Source: Silvania hatchlandensis (GTDB lineage: Bacteria > Pseudomonadota > Gammaproteobacteria > Enterobacterales > Enterobacteriaceae). Taken from it: a stretch of 34,776 nt of DNA. Both the position numbers and the translations under genes were made by a program. Where the stretch lies: positions 228,354 through 263,129 of the forward strand of contig NZ_JAMGZK010000050.1 of the NCBI RefSeq assembly GCF_025564065.1. The letters are read 5' to 3'. The notes under the pieces are model-generated. The model worked only from the letters and a program-made list of their open reading frames with translations. It ran no database searches and was not told the origin of the DNA. Below are positions 25,677-34,776 of this stretch, piece after piece. Each line of letters opens with the position of its first letter. Position 1 is the stretch's first letter.

Positions 25677-27545
25677 ATGAGCACTGATAATAAGCAATCA
25701 TTACCCGCAATAACGCTCGCGGCGATTGGGGTTGTCTACGGTGATATCGGCACCAGCCCGCTTTATACGCTTCGTGAATGTCTGTCCGGCCAGTTTGGTT
25801 TTGGTGTTGAACGTGACGCTGTATTTGGTTTTTTGTCACTTATCTTCTGGCTGCTGATCCTGGTTGTTTCTGTTAAATATCTCTCTTTCGTGATGCGGGC
25901 TGATAACGCCGGCGAAGGCGGGATCCTGACGCTGATGTCACTCGCCGGGCGCCACACGTCCGCCAGAATGACCTCGTTCCTGGTCATCATTGGCCTGGTT
26001 GGCGGCAGCTTTTTCTTCGGAGAAGTGGTGATCACGCCAGCTATCTCGGTGCTGTCGGCGATAGAGGGGCTTGAGATTATCGCGCCGCAGCTTGATGCAT
26101 GGGTTGTGCCGCTGGCCATCATTGTCCTGACGCTACTGTTTGTGATCCAGAAGCACGGTACCGGGCTGGTGGGGAAACTCTTCGCGCCGATTATGCTGTC
26201 CTGGTTCCTGATCCTTGCGGCGCTGGGGTTACGCAGCATTATTGCCAACCCGGACGTACTGCACGCGCTGAACCCTCTCTGGGCGGTCAACTTCTTCCTT
26301 GAATACAAGATGGTGTCGTTTGTGGCGCTGGGCGCGGTGGTGCTTTCTATTACCGGCGTTGAAGCGCTGTATGCGGATATGGGCCACTTCGGTAAACTGC
26401 CTATCCGCGTGGCCTGGTTTTCTGTGGTGCTGCCGTCGCTGGTGCTGAACTACTTTGGCCAGGGCGCGCTGTTGCTTAAAAATCCGGAAGCGATTAAAAA
26501 CCCGTTCTTCCTGCTGGCACCGGACTGGGCGCTGGTACCGATGCTTATCCTCGCAACGCTGGCCACCGTGATTGCCTCTCAGGCGGTCATCTCCGGCGTG
26601 TTTTCCCTGACGCGTCAGGCCGTGCGCCTGGGCTATCTCTCGCCAATGCGCATCATCCATACCTCGGAGATGGAGTCGGGCCAGATTTATATTCCTTTCA
26701 TTAACTGGCTGCTCTATACCGCAGTTGTCATCGTTATCGTCAGCTTTGAACATTCCAGTAACCTGGCGGCGGCATACGGTATTGCCGTTACCGGTACGAT
26801 GGTGCTGACCTCCATTCTCTCCACCACCGTGGCGTACCGAAACTGGCACTGGAATAAATTCCTCGTGGGGATGATTCTGGTGGGCTTCCTGTGCATTGAC
26901 GTGCCGTTGTTCTCCGCGAACCTCGACAAGATTGTCTCCGGTGGCTGGCTGCCGCTGACGCTGGGTCTGGTGATGTTCATTGTGATGACCACCTGGAAGA
27001 GTGAGCGCTTCCGACTGCTGCGCCGGATGCATGAACACGGTAATTCTCTCGAGGCGATGATCGCCTCGCTGGAGAAATCGCCGCCGGTACGCGTGCCGGG
27101 CACGGCGGTGTACATGTCCCGTGCGTTGAACGTCATTCCATTCGCGCTGATGCACAATCTTAAGCACAACAAGGTCCTGCATGAGCGGGTGATCCTGCTG
27201 ACGCTGCGCACCGAAGATGCGCCGTATGTGCATAACGTCCGTCGGGTGCAGATAGAGCAGCTCTCGCCGACCTTCTGGCGGGTGGTGGCTAGCTACGGCT
27301 GGCGTGAAACCCCGAATGTGGAAGAGGTGTTCCACCGCTGTGGGTTGGAGGGCTTAAGCTGTCGGATGATGGAAACCTCCTTCTTTATGTCGCACGAGTC
27401 GCTGATTATCGGCAAACGCCCCTGGTATCTGCGCCTGCGTGGCAGGCTCTATCTTATCCTCCAGCGTAATGCCCTGCGTGCGCCCGACCAGTTCGAAATC
27501 CCGCCTAACCGTGTGATTGAGTTAGGCACTCAGGTCGAGATTTAA
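25677..27545 (+). CDS. kup: Low-affinity potassium uptake protein Kup
   Basis: Constitutive proton-coupled potassium importer of the KUP/HAK/KT family in the inner membrane. It has 622 residues, exactly as in E. coli. The family signature near the N-terminus, [16 protein letters not shown], is present, about twelve membrane helices occupy residues 10-430, and a cytoplasmic C-terminal domain ends [11 protein letters not shown]. It stands alone: divergent from ravA, ended by a perfect hairpin before the rbs promoter. Confidence 0.98.
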   Translation: MSTDNKQSLPAITLAAIGVVYGDIGTSPLYTLRECLSGQFGFGVERDAVFGFLSLIFWLLILVVSVKYLSFVMRADNAGEGGILTLMSLAGRHTSARMTSFLVIIGLVGGSFFFGEVVITPAISVLSAIEGLEIIAPQLDAWVVPLAIIVLTLLFVIQKHGTGLVGKLFAPIMLSWFLILAALGLRSIIANPDVLHALNPLWAVNFFLEYKMVSFVALGAVVLSITGVEALYADMGHFGKLPIRVAWFSVVLPSLVLNYFGQGALLLKNPEAIKNPFFLLAPDWALVPMLILATLATVIASQAVISGVFSLTRQAVRLGYLSPMRIIHTSEMESGQIYIPFINWLLYTAVVIVIVSFEHSSNLAAAYGIAVTGTMVLTSILSTTVAYRNWHWNKFLVGMILVGFLCIDVPLFSANLDKIVSGGWLPLTLGLVMFIVMTTWKSERFRLLRRMHEHGNSLEAMIASLEKSPPVRVPGTAVYMSRALNVIPFALMHNLKHNKVLHERVILLTLRTEDAPYVHNVRRVQIEQLSPTFWRVVASYGWRETPNVEEVFHRCGLEGLSCRMMETSFFMSHESLIIGKRPWYLRLRGRLYLILQRNALRAPDQFEIPPNRVIELGTQVEI

Positions 27546-27566
27546 TATCCTCTGCAGTCTGATGTC

Positions 27567-27598
27567 CTCACCCCAACCCTCTCCCACAGGGAGAGGGT
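27567..27598. repeat. Intergenic palindromic repeat, copy B (after kup)
   Basis: CCTCACCCCAACC followed by CCTCTCCCACAGGGAGAGG: the same arrangement of leading pyrimidine tract and hairpin as copy A at 5676-5728. It starts about 20 bases after the kup stop. It is probably a member of a dispersed family of short repeats in the host genome. Confidence 0.7.
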
Positions 27599-27608
27599 GC
27601 AAACCGAA

Positions 27609-27636
27609 AAAACGGTAACCAGAGGGTTACCGTTTT
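27609..27636 (+). terminator. Terminator-like hairpin after kup
   Basis: A perfect 12-base stem AAAACGGTAACC / GGTTACCGTTTT with loop AGAG. The stem ends in TTTT and is followed by GCATTT, so the T-run is short. It separates kup from the rbs promoter. Confidence 0.8.
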
Positions 27637-27663
27637 GCATTTACCTCCTCCCGCATTTCACTT

Positions 27664-27679
27664 AGCGAAACGTTTCGAC
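27664..27679. promoter_or_regulatory. Upstream RbsR-type operator
   Basis: AGCGAAACGTTTCGAC shares the 12-base palindrome CGAAACGTTTCG with the operator near the rbsD start; centres are 79 bases apart. This is a LacI-family half-site pattern. Confidence 0.75.
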
Positions 27680-27759
27680 GACGATCACAAATCTGCAACG
27701 CCATGGTGGTTTTCTGTTCATCGGTAAGATTAAACTTATCTCAGCGAAACGTTTCGCTG
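27674..27759 (+). promoter_or_regulatory. rbs operon promoter with CRP-like site and RbsR operator
   Basis: CAGCGAAACGTTTCGCTG (27742-27759) is a perfect 18-base palindrome and matches the E. coli RbsR operator. A -10-like TAAACT lies at 27731-27736, giving a start near 27743, just inside that operator. TTCGACGACGATCACA (27674-27689) is a CRP-like site with one good half, centred at -61.5 from that start, the class I position. This fits ribose induction plus catabolite control. Confidence 0.8.
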
Positions 27760-27772
27760 GTGGAGCAGAAAA

Positions 27773-28192
27773 ATGAAGAAAGGCACCGTACTTAATTCTG
27801 AAATCTCATCGGTTATCTCCCGTCTGGGGCATACCGATATGCTGGTAGTTTGTGACGCAGGCTTACCGGTTCCGCGCAGCACCACCCGTATCGATATGGC
27901 GTTAACGCAGGGCGTTCCCTCGTTTATGCAGGTATTGGGCGTGGTGACGGCGGAGATGCAGGTTGAGTCAGCCATTCTGGCGGCGGAAATCAAACAGCAT
28001 AATCCGCAGCTCCACGAAACGTTGCTGGGTCATATCGAGCAGCTGCAACAACACCAGGGCACCACCATAAAAATTAATTACATAACGCACGAACAGTTCA
28101 AACAACACACCGCTGACAGCCAGGCGGTGATTCGCAGCGGGGAGTGTTCCCCGTATGCGAATATTATTCTCTGTGCTGGCGTCACCTTCTGA
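27773..28192 (+). CDS. rbsD: D-ribose pyranase
   Basis: Interconverts pyranose and furanose forms of ribose so that RbsK gets its substrate; cytoplasmic. The 139 residues equal E. coli. The start [20 protein letters not shown] contains the catalytic His20, and the end is [12 protein letters not shown]. It is first in rbsDACBKR. GGTGGAG lies 7 bases upstream of the ATG. Confidence 0.98.
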   Translation: MKKGTVLNSEISSVISRLGHTDMLVVCDAGLPVPRSTTRIDMALTQGVPSFMQVLGVVTAEMQVESAILAAEIKQHNPQLHETLLGHIEQLQQHQGTTIKINYITHEQFKQHTADSQAVIRSGECSPYANIILCAGVTF

Positions 28193-28199
28193 GGTCACC

Positions 28200-29705
28200 A
28201 TGGACGCACTCCTGCAACTGAAAGGGATCGATAAATCGTTCCCGGGTGTCAAAGCCCTCTCCGGCGCAGCGCTGAATGTCTACGCCGGTCGCGTGATGGC
28301 GCTGGTTGGTGAAAACGGCGCCGGCAAATCCACCATGATGAAAGTGCTGACCGGCATTTATATGCGCGATGCCGGTTCGCTGCTGTGGCTGGGTAAAGAA
28401 ACCACCTTTAACGGTCCCAAATCCTCTCAGGAAGCGGGTATCGGCATCATTCATCAGGAATTGAACCTGATCCCGCAGCTGTCGATTGCGGAGAACATCT
28501 TCCTCGGACGTGAGTTCGTTAATCGCTTTGGCAAAATCGACTGGAAACAGATGTATGCCGAAGCCGATAAACTGCTGGCGAAGCTGAATCTGCGCTTTAA
28601 GAGCGATCGGCTGGTGGGCGAATTGTCGATTGGCGATCAGCAGATGGTCGAAATTGCCAAGGTGCTGAGCTTCGAATCCAAAGTCATCGTCATGGATGAA
28701 CCGACAGATGCGCTGACCGACACCGAAACCGACTCCCTGTTCCGGGTGATTCGCGAGCTGAAAGCCCAGGGGCGCGGCATTGTTTACATCTCCCACCGTA
28801 TGAAAGAGATCTTCGAGATTTGCGATGACGTGACGGTTTTCCGCGACGGGCAGTTTATTGCCGAACGCGAAGTGGCCACGCTGACCGAAGACTCGCTGAT
28901 TGAGATGATGGTGGGACGCAAGCTCGAAGACCAGTATCCACGTATTGCTAAGGCACCAGGTGATATTCGCCTGAAGGTCGATAACCTGTGTGGTCCTGGC
29001 GTGCATGACGTTACCTTTACCCTGCGTCAGGGCGAAATCCTCGGCGTAGCGGGGTTAATGGGGGCCGGACGTACTGAGCTGATGAAAGTCCTGTATGGCG
29101 CCCTGTCGCGTACCAGCGGCTACGTCACCCTCGACGGTCATGAAGTTGTCACTCGGTCACCGCAGGATGGGCTGGCGAACGGCATCGTCTATATCTCCGA
29201 AGACCGTAAGCGCGATGGTCTGGTGCTGGGGATGTCGGTGAAAGAGAACATGTCGCTGACCGCGCTGCGCTACTTCAGCCGCAGCGGTGGTAGCCTGAAA
29301 CATAAAGATGAACAGCAGGCGGTAAGTGATTTCATTCGCTTGTTTAACGTCAAAACCCCGTCAATGGAACAGGCTATCGGTCTGCTTTCCGGCGGTAATC
29401 AGCAGAAAGTGGCAATCGCCCGCGGCCTGATGACGCGGCCTAAAGTGCTGATCCTCGATGAGCCAACCCGCGGTGTTGACGTTGGGGCGAAGAAAGAGAT
29501 TTATCAGCTCATTAACCAGTTTAAGGCTGACGGGTTGAGCATCATTCTGGTCTCTTCCGAGATGCCAGAGGTATTAGGCATGAGCGATCGCATTATCGTC
29601 ATGCATGAAGGGCATCTCGGCGGTGAATTCACTCGCGAGCAGGCCACCCAGGAAGTTCTGATGGCTGCCGCTGTGGGCAAGCTTAATCGCGTGAATCAGG
29701 AGTAA
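28200..29705 (+). CDS. rbsA: Ribose ABC transporter ATPase RbsA
   Basis: ATP-hydrolysing component of the ribose importer, with two fused nucleotide-binding domains. From ATG 28200 it has 501 residues, the E. coli length, with GAGGT just upstream; a longer in-frame start inside rbsD is rejected. The first domain has Walker [10 protein letters not shown] (37-45) and Walker B VMDEP (164-168). The second has the degenerate [10 protein letters not shown] in place of Walker A, signature LSGGNQQK and Walker B LILDEP (Asp420). This asymmetry is normal for sugar importers of this family. It lies 7 bases after rbsD. Confidence 0.98.
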   Translation: MDALLQLKGIDKSFPGVKALSGAALNVYAGRVMALVGENGAGKSTMMKVLTGIYMRDAGSLLWLGKETTFNGPKSSQEAGIGIIHQELNLIPQLSIAENIFLGREFVNRFGKIDWKQMYAEADKLLAKLNLRFKSDRLVGELSIGDQQMVEIAKVLSFESKVIVMDEPTDALTDTETDSLFRVIRELKAQGRGIVYISHRMKEIFEICDDVTVFRDGQFIAEREVATLTEDSLIEMMVGRKLEDQYPRIAKAPGDIRLKVDNLCGPGVHDVTFTLRQGEILGVAGLMGAGRTELMKVLYGALSRTSGYVTLDGHEVVTRSPQDGLANGIVYISEDRKRDGLVLGMSVKENMSLTALRYFSRSGGSLKHKDEQQAVSDFIRLFNVKTPSMEQAIGLLSGGNQQKVAIARGLMTRPKVLILDEPTRGVDVGAKKEIYQLINQFKADGLSIILVSSEMPEVLGMSDRIIVMHEGHLGGEFTREQATQEVLMAAAVGKLNRVNQE

Positions 29706-29709
29706 GAAG

Positions 29710-30675
29710 ATGACTACCCAGGCTATTTCTGGACGCCGATATTTCACTAAGGCATGGCTGCTGGAACAAAAATCGTTGATTGCGCTGCTGGTGCTGATCG
29801 CGATTGTATCCACCATGAGCCCGAACTTTTTTACCGTGAATAACCTGTTCAACATTCTTCAGCAAACATCGGTGAACGCCATTATGGCGGTCGGGATGAC
29901 GCTGGTGATCCTGACCTCGGGTATCGATCTGTCCGTCGGTTCCCTGCTGGCGCTCACCGGCGCGATTGCGGCTTCAATTGTAGGGATTGAAGTCAACGCG
30001 CTGGTGGCCGTAGCGGCTGCACTGGCGGCAGGTACAGCGATTGGTGCCGTTACCGGAATGATTGTGGCGAAAGGGCGCGTGCAGGCTTTTATCGCCACGC
30101 TGGTGATGATGCTGCTGCTGCGTGGCGTGACGATGGTTTACACCAACGGCAGTCCGGTCAATACCGGCTTTACCGACAACGCAGACCTGTTTGGTTGGTT
30201 CGGTATTGGTCGCCCGCTGGGTATCCCGACCCCGGTCTGGATCATGGGCCTGGTGTTCCTGGCGGCGTGGTACATGCTGCATCACACGCGCCTGGGTCGT
30301 TATATCTATGCGCTGGGCGGTAACGAATCGGCGACGCGTCTGTCCGGGATCAGCGTTAATAAAGTCAAAATTATCGTGTATTCCCTGTGCGGCCTGCTGG
30401 CTTCGCTGGCGGGGATTATCGAAGTGGCGCGTCTCTCCTCGGCGCAGCCGACCGCAGGGACAGGCTATGAGCTGGATGCCATCGCGGCGGTGGTGCTGGG
30501 CGGAACCAGTCTGGCAGGCGGTAAAGGCCGGATTATTGGTACGCTGATTGGCGCACTGATCCTCGGCTTCCTGAACAATGGTTTGAATTTGTTAGGTGTT
30601 TCTTCCTATTACCAGATGATCGTCAAAGCGGTAGTGATTTTGCTGGCGGTACTGGTAGACAACAAAAAACAGTAA
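29710..30675 (+). CDS. rbsC: Ribose ABC transporter permease RbsC
   Basis: Inner-membrane channel subunit of the ribose importer, working as a dimer with RbsA. It has 321 residues, as in E. coli, with about ten membrane helices. [18 protein letters not shown] loop of this family is represented by GGNESATRLSGISVNKVK, and the conserved AVVLGGTSLAGGKGRIIGT follows. It starts 4 bases after the rbsA stop, with AGGAGTAAGA overlapping that stop as its ribosome binding site. Confidence 0.98.
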   Translation: MTTQAISGRRYFTKAWLLEQKSLIALLVLIAIVSTMSPNFFTVNNLFNILQQTSVNAIMAVGMTLVILTSGIDLSVGSLLALTGAIAASIVGIEVNALVAVAAALAAGTAIGAVTGMIVAKGRVQAFIATLVMMLLLRGVTMVYTNGSPVNTGFTDNADLFGWFGIGRPLGIPTPVWIMGLVFLAAWYMLHHTRLGRYIYALGGNESATRLSGISVNKVKIIVYSLCGLLASLAGIIEVARLSSAQPTAGTGYELDAIAAVVLGGTSLAGGKGRIIGTLIGALILGFLNNGLNLLGVSSYYQMIVKAVVILLAVLVDNKKQ

Positions 30676-30702
30676 CTGACAACACTACAGGACATCTTTG
30701 AT

Positions 30703-31593
30703 ATGAACATGAAAAAACTGGCTACCCTGGTTTCTGCTGTCGCGCTGAGCGCAACCGTGAGTGCTAATGCTATGGCGAAAGACACCATCGCGCTGGTGGT
30801 TTCTACCCTGAACAACCCGTTCTTCGTCTCCCTGAAGGATGGCGCGCAGAAAGAAGCAGACAAACTGGGCTACAACCTGGTGATCCTCGATTCTCAGAAC
30901 AACCCGGCGAAAGAGCTGGCTAACGTTCAGGACCTGACCGTTCGTGGCACTAAAATTCTGCTGATTAACCCGACCGATTCCGACGCAGTGGGTAATGCTG
31001 TGAAGATGGCAAACCAGGCCAACATCCCGGTCATCACCCTTGATCGCGTTGCGGCGAAAGGCGAAGTGGTCAGCCACATTGCTTCTGATAACGTGCTGGG
31101 CGGTAAAATTGCCGGTGACTACATCGCGAAGAAAGCAGGCGAAGGTGCCAAAGTTATCGAACTGCAGGGTATCGCCGGGACATCCGCTGCCCGCGAGCGT
31201 GGCGAAGGTTTCCAGCAGGCAGTTGCTGCACACAAGTTTAACGTGCTGGCCAGCCAGCCGGCTGACTTTGACCGCACGAAAGGTCTGAACGTCATGCAGA
31301 ACCTGCTGACCGCCCACCCGGACGTTAAGGCTGTATTTGCTCAGAACGACGAAATGGCGCTGGGCGCGCTGCGTGCTCTGCAAACTGCCGGTAAAACCGA
31401 TGTGATGGTTGTTGGATTTGACGGTACGCCAGATGGTGAAAAAGCGGTAAATGATGGCAAACTGGCGGCGACCATTGCCCAGCTTCCTGACCAGATTGGC
31501 GCAAAAGGCGTTGAAACGGCAGATAAAGTGCTGAAGGGCGAGAAAGTTCAGGCTAAATATCCAGTTGACCTGAAACTGGTCATCAAGCAGTAA
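30703..31593 (+). CDS. rbsB: Periplasmic ribose-binding protein RbsB
   Basis: Periplasmic receptor that delivers ribose to RbsCA and, in E. coli, to the chemoreceptor Trg. It has 296 residues. The signal peptide starts [20 protein letters not shown] and is cut after ANAMA. Ligand-contact stretches [38 protein letters not shown] and GFDGTPDGE are intact. It is followed by two hairpins, the first of which may keep its message more stable than the rest of the operon. Confidence 0.98.
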   Translation: MNMKKLATLVSAVALSATVSANAMAKDTIALVVSTLNNPFFVSLKDGAQKEADKLGYNLVILDSQNNPAKELANVQDLTVRGTKILLINPTDSDAVGNAVKMANQANIPVITLDRVAAKGEVVSHIASDNVLGGKIAGDYIAKKAGEGAKVIELQGIAGTSAARERGEGFQQAVAAHKFNVLASQPADFDRTKGLNVMQNLLTAHPDVKAVFAQNDEMALGALRALQTAGKTDVMVVGFDGTPDGEKAVNDGKLAATIAQLPDQIGAKGVETADKVLKGEKVQAKYPVDLKLVIKQ

Positions 31594-31601
31594 TATGCGA
31601 T

Positions 31602-31624
31602 TCAGGCAGCCAATGGCTGCCTGA
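31602..31624 (+). other. Hairpin after rbsB
   Basis: TCAGGCAGCC and GGCTGCCTGA form a perfect 10-base stem around AAT, 8 bases after the rbsB stop, without a T-run. The placement suggests protection of the rbsDACB message or partial termination before rbsK; this is inferred. Confidence 0.7.
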
Positions 31625-31655
31625 GGGACAACATATAAAGAAAAGAGTGGCATAC

Positions 31656-31679
31656 GCCACCGGGTGTGAGCCCGGTGGC
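31656..31679 (+). other. Hairpin just before rbsK
   Basis: GCCACCGGG and CCCGGTGGC pair perfectly over 9 bases around a TGTGAG loop, ending 23 bases before the chosen rbsK ATG. It has no T-run. It could limit ribosome entry to rbsK, or be a remnant of a repeat; I cannot tell which. Confidence 0.6.
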
Positions 31680-31702
31680 ACTCTCTGATGGACACGCCAA
31701 AT

Positions 31703-32632
31703 ATGAAAACTGCAGGTAAGCTCGTCGTCCTTGGCAGTATTAATGCCGATCACATTCTCAACCTTGAATCGTTCCCGACGCCGGGCGAAACGGTGACGGG
31801 CAATCGCTACCAGGTCGCCTTTGGCGGCAAGGGCGCTAACCAGGCGGTCGCCGCCGGGCGCAGCGGGGCAGACATCGCCTTTATTGCCTGTACGGGCGAT
31901 GACGACACCGGTGAGCGCGTGCGCAAGCAGCTGGAGAGCGACAATATCGATATCGCGCCGGTAAGCGTAGTGCAGGACGAATCCACCGGGGTGGCGCTGA
32001 TTTTTGTCAACGCTGAAGGGGAGAATGTTATCGGTATTCATGCGGGTGCGAACGCGGCGCTGACGGTTGAACGCGTCGAGGCGCAGCGCGACAGTATCGC
32101 GGGTGCCGAAGCCCTGCTGATGCAGCTGGAGTCGCCGGTAGAAAGTGTGCTGGCGGCGGCAAACATTGCTCATGAAAATCATACCACTGTCGTACTGAAC
32201 CCCGCGCCTGCCCGTGTATTATCAGACGAGCTTCTGGCGCTGGTGGACATCATCACCCCTAACGAAACCGAAGCCGAAAAGCTGACGGGCATTCGCGTTG
32301 AAAATGATGACGACGCGGCGCGTGCGGCAAAAGCCTTGCATGATAAAGGCATCGGTACAGTCATCATTACGCTTGGTAGCCGTGGCGTCTGGGCCAGCGT
32401 CAATGGCGATGGACGTCGAGTGCCAGGCTTTAAAGTGCAGGCGATCGACACCATTGCGGCAGGCGATACCTTTAATGGCGCGCTGGTAACAGCGCTACTG
32501 GAAGGCGAACCGCTGGACAAGGCGATCCGTTTTGCCCATGCGGCTGCGGCTATTGCCGTAACCCGTACCGGCGCGCAGCCTTCTGTTCCCTGGCGCAATG
32601 AGATCGACGAATTTTTAAGTCAGCAGAGGTAA
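31703..32632 (+). CDS. rbsK: Ribokinase
   Basis: Phosphorylates ribose at O5 with ATP in the cytoplasm, feeding the pentose phosphate pathway. From ATG 31703 it has 309 residues, matching E. coli; an ATG 15 bases upstream (31688) has no ribosome binding site and would add five residues lacking in E. coli. PfkB-family signatures are present: GGKGANQAVAAGRSG near the N-terminus and AAGDTFNGAL with the catalytic Asp255. The ribosome binding site is weak (GATGGA, about 11 bases upstream). Confidence 0.97.
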   Translation: MKTAGKLVVLGSINADHILNLESFPTPGETVTGNRYQVAFGGKGANQAVAAGRSGADIAFIACTGDDDTGERVRKQLESDNIDIAPVSVVQDESTGVALIFVNAEGENVIGIHAGANAALTVERVEAQRDSIAGAEALLMQLESPVESVLAAANIAHENHTTVVLNPAPARVLSDELLALVDIITPNETEAEKLTGIRVENDDDAARAAKALHDKGIGTVIITLGSRGVWASVNGDGRRVPGFKVQAIDTIAAGDTFNGALVTALLEGEPLDKAIRFAHAAAAIAVTRTGAQPSVPWRNEIDEFLSQQR

Positions 32633-32635
32633 CGT

Positions 32636-33628
32636 TTGGCCACAATGAAAGATGTCGCCCGCATGGCGGGCGTCTCTACTTCAACAGTTTCCCATGTCAT
32701 TAATAAGGATCGCTTCGTCAGTGAGCCGATTCGGGAGAAGGTCGAAGCCGCCGTTAAATCCCTCAACTATGCGCCTTCCGCCCTGGCGCGCAGTCTGAAA
32801 CTCAATCAGACGCGCACCATTGGTATGCTCATCACCGCCAGTACCAATCCCTTTTACTCAGAGCTGGTGCGCGGCGTAGAGCGCAGCTGTTTTGAGCGCG
32901 GCTACAGCCTGGTATTGTGCAACACTGAAGGTGATGAACAGCGGATGAACCGCAATCTGGAGACGCTGATGCAAAAACGCGTCGACGGGTTATTGCTGCT
33001 GTGCACCGAAACGCATCAACCCTCGCCAGAGATCATGCAGCGCTACCCTTCCGTTCCGACGGTGATGATGGACTGGGCACCGTTCGACGGCACCAGTGAT
33101 CTGATCCAGGATAACTCGCTGCTGGGCGGCGACATGGCGACGCAGCATCTGATTGATAAAGGCTACACCCGCATCGCCTGCATTACCGGCCCGTTGGATA
33201 AAACCCCTGCCCGCCTGCGTCTGGAAGGTTTTCTGGTCGCCATGGCTCGCGCCGGTTTACCGGTGCCTGACGGCTTTCAAATCACCGGTGACTTTGAGTT
33301 TAGCGGTGGGTTTGAGGCAATGCAGTCGCTACTGGCGTGGAAAGAGCGCCCGCAGGCAGTCTTTATTGGTAACGATGCAATGGCCGTGGGGGCATATCAG
33401 GCGTTGTATCAGGCGGGATTACGTATCCCGGACGATATCGCCGTGGTGGGATATGACGATATCGAACTGGCGCGTTATATGACGCCGCCGCTCACCACCA
33501 TCCATCAGCCTAAAGATGAGCTGGGCGAGCTGGCCATTGATGTGCTGATCCACCGTATCGCTCAACCCGCTCTGCAGCAACAGCGGCTGCAACTGACGCC
33601 TGTGCTGATGGAGCGCGGGTCGGTTTAG
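32636..33628 (+). CDS. rbsR: Ribose operon repressor RbsR
   Basis: LacI-family repressor that releases its operators when ribose binds; it also affects purine genes in E. coli. It has 330 residues. The start codon is TTG at 32636, with AGAGGTAA just upstream overlapping the rbsK stop, and the protein begins [20 protein letters not shown] as in E. coli; the helix-turn-helix is at about residues 4-23. The sugar-binding core follows ([35 protein letters not shown]). It probably binds the two palindromes upstream of rbsD. Confidence 0.98.
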   Translation: MATMKDVARMAGVSTSTVSHVINKDRFVSEPIREKVEAAVKSLNYAPSALARSLKLNQTRTIGMLITASTNPFYSELVRGVERSCFERGYSLVLCNTEGDEQRMNRNLETLMQKRVDGLLLLCTETHQPSPEIMQRYPSVPTVMMDWAPFDGTSDLIQDNSLLGGDMATQHLIDKGYTRIACITGPLDKTPARLRLEGFLVAMARAGLPVPDGFQITGDFEFSGGFEAMQSLLAWKERPQAVFIGNDAMAVGAYQALYQAGLRIPDDIAVVGYDDIELARYMTPPLTTIHQPKDELGELAIDVLIHRIAQPALQQQRLQLTPVLMERGSV

Positions 33629-33632
33629 CGTT

Positions 33633-34325
33633 CTACTGTGCCGGGGCGGCAAGCAGCGCCTGGCAGGCTGCCATGGCGCGCGGCCCGTCACTGTCCTGAA
33701 TGGCATCGACGATGGACTGGTGTAAATCCAGCTTCACCACTTCATCCTGGGTAATCGAGGTGAAGTAGGTTTGGTATATAGAATGAAAGAGGGAGGCGAA
33801 AGAGTTCAGGAACGGATTACCACTCATTTCATACACATGCTCGTGCCATGCCATATCCACTTCGATCCAGCGCTCCCGGTTAAAATGCTTTTTCAGATGA
33901 ACCATCTCATCCATTAGCGTATTTAATCGCGCTTTCTGTTCTGCCGTGCCGAACGTAGCCGCCAGTAGACAAGCCTGCGGCTCCAGACTGACGCGCATAA
34001 TCAGGAAGTGGTCGATGACCTGCTGAAAGTTATCCTCTGTCATCCACCACGAGAGCAGCTCCTGATCGAGGAAGTTCCAGTTGCCCTGAGGCATTACCCG
34101 CGTACCAATGCGCGGACGAGGGAGCACCATCCCTTTCGCTGTTAATGTCTTCACCGCTTCACGAACGGCCGTACGGCTTACACCAAACTGCTCGCCCAGT
34201 TCCATTTCACCCGGCAAAATACTTCCGGGCATGTATTCACCTGTCAGGATCCGCTGTGCCAGTTTCTCTGCCAGCACATATGAAAGGTTCTTTTGTGCCG
34301 CCAGCTGTTGCGCGCTCAAGGACAT
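33633..34325 (-). CDS. yieP: GntR/FadR-family transcriptional regulator YieP
   Basis: DNA-binding regulator; 230 residues as in E. coli YieP, which has been linked to acid and volatile-fatty-acid related control, but its ligand here is unknown. The N-terminal winged helix contains FGVSRTAVREAVKTL (47-61). The C-terminal FCD-type helical domain is present, with the metal- or ligand-site His and Asp residues in DMAWHEHVYEMSGNPFL. It is convergent with rbsR with only 4 bases between the stops; in E. coli K-12 hsrA lies between these genes. Confidence 0.95.
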   Translation of the reverse strand: MSLSAQQLAAQKNLSYVLAEKLAQRILTGEYMPGSILPGEMELGEQFGVSRTAVREAVKTLTAKGMVLPRPRIGTRVMPQGNWNFLDQELLSWWMTEDNFQQVIDHFLIMRVSLEPQACLLAATFGTAEQKARLNTLMDEMVHLKKHFNRERWIEVDMAWHEHVYEMSGNPFLNSFASLFHSIYQTYFTSITQDEVVKLDLHQSIVDAIQDSDGPRAMAACQALLAAPAQ

Positions 34326-34439
34326 AACGCCTATTCCTTAATTCTTAATACCCTTAAGTATGCCACCTGCACGGACAATGTGGTTGCAAAAACAGCAATC
34401 AGCACCGTTTGTGGCGTAAAGATAAGCGCCTTGGTGAAA

Positions 34440-34511
34440 AATAACGCGGTTGGTTATTTTTTTTAGATTTACACTTGTCACCGTCAGAGAATTGCCTATA
34501 ATGCGCCTCCA
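34440..34511 (+). promoter_or_regulatory. Ribosomal RNA operon promoter P1
   Basis: TTGTCA (34475-34480), 16-base spacer, TATAAT (34497-34502), then discriminator GCGCCTCC and start at about A34511. An AT-rich UP element lies at about 34447-34472. This matches E. coli rrn P1 promoters. Between yieP and the UP element lies further sequence where Fis sites are expected; I see only poor candidates near 34383-34400. Confidence 0.93.
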
Positions 34512-34596
34512 CTGACGCGGAACAACGGATTACAAACCGCCGTGACAGCAGGGGTTCAGAGATGAACGCCGACAGAGAAAAGCGAAAAATAAACGC

Positions 34597-34624
34597 TTGA
34601 CTCTGAATGAGGAAAGCGTAGTAT
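34597..34624 (+). promoter_or_regulatory. Ribosomal RNA operon promoter P2
   Basis: TTGACT (34597-34602), 16-base spacer, TAGTAT (34619-34624), about 120 bases downstream of P1, as in E. coli rrn operons. The -10 is TAGTAT where I recall TATTAT in E. coli rrnB. Confidence 0.85.
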
Positions 34625-34634
34625 ACGCCACCTC

Positions 34635-34675
34635 GCAACGGTGAGCTTAACGCCGCGTTGCACTGCTCTTTAACA
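34635..34675 (+). promoter_or_regulatory. rRNA antitermination signals (boxB-like hairpin and boxA)
   Basis: A hairpin with GCAACG (34635-34640) and CGTTGC (34656-34661) precedes boxA TGCTCTTTAACA (34664-34675), the Nus-factor loading site of rRNA leaders. Confidence 0.9.
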
Positions 34676-34776
34676 ATTTATCAGACAATCTGTGTGGGCA
34701 CTCAAAGTGACATGGATTCTTAACGTCGCAAGACGAAAAATGAATACCAAGTCTCTGAGTGAACATACGTAATTCA

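Larger units (their letters stand above)
34511..34776 (+). other. 16S rRNA leader (precursor RNA, truncated)
   Basis: The transcribed leader from P1 reaches the right edge. Familiar leader sequence follows boxA (ATTTATCAGACAATCTGTGT and GTGAACATACGTAATTCA). Mature 16S rRNA, which would start with AAATTGAAGAGTTTGATC, is not reached. By position next to yieP and oriC it corresponds to rrnC of E. coli. Confidence 0.88.

Noticed and set aside
26229..27335. 368-codon open frame opposite kup
   Set aside because: Antisense shadow, very rich in His, Arg and Gln; kup itself is complete and conserved.
30685..31695. 336-codon frame opposite rbsB
   Set aside because: Antisense to a full-length conserved binding protein and covering intergenic hairpins; no start signal.
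34399..34638. 79-codon frame over the rRNA promoter
   Set aside because: It lies across P1 and P2 of the rRNA operon on the opposite strand; regulatory DNA explains the sequence.

Overview
The window is chromosomal DNA from a member of the Enterobacteriaceae, covering the neighbourhood of the replication origin. Nearly every protein is recognisable as a close counterpart of an Escherichia coli K-12 protein, usually of the same length, and the gene order is that of the E. coli origin region. Three things differ from K-12: a pectate lyase of the PL9 type sits between glmU and atpC, hsrA is missing between rbsR and yieP, and two intergenic repeats have a form I associate with the Enterobacter/Klebsiella side of the family. 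I therefore favour Enterobacter, Lelliottia, Leclercia or a relative over Escherichia, but I cannot fix the genus by reading.

Layout. Positions 1-3.7 kb hold the phosphate uptake operon on the minus strand (pstS, pstC, pstA, start of pstB), led by a tandem Pho-box promoter. Positions 3.7-7.1 kb hold glmS and glmU, the entry to UDP-GlcNAc synthesis, also on the minus strand. At 7.45-9.54 kb the plus-strand lyase gene has its own promoter, with a CRP-like site placed at -41.5 and a near-consensus KdgR operator over the core promoter. Between that gene and the atp terminator lie two perfect CRP-type palindromes and a possible 23-codon gene that matches nothing I know. Positions 9.8-16.8 kb hold the complete F1Fo ATP synthase operon atpIBEFHAGDC on the minus strand, with its promoter at about 16.86 kb.

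After a gene-free AT-rich stretch come rsmG and mnmG, separated by an inverted pair of REP elements. Then comes oriC (about 20.08-20.36 kb), with three 13-mers, many GATC sites and DnaA boxes; its R1 box departs from consensus. mioC, asnC and the divergent asnA follow, then viaA and ravA on the minus strand, and kup (potassium uptake). The complete ribose operon rbsDACBKR (27.66-33.63 kb) has two RbsR-type operators. It meets yieP, a GntR-family regulator, tail to tail. The last 450 bases are the promoter and leader of a ribosomal RNA operon (P1, P2, boxA); the window ends before mature 16S rRNA.

Most genes serve growth and energy: phosphate import, cell wall precursors, ATP synthesis, origin function, asparagine synthesis, potassium, ribose and rRNA. 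The lyase and its regulated promoter are the clearest accessory cargo. I see no insertion sequence, prophage, CRISPR array or tRNA.
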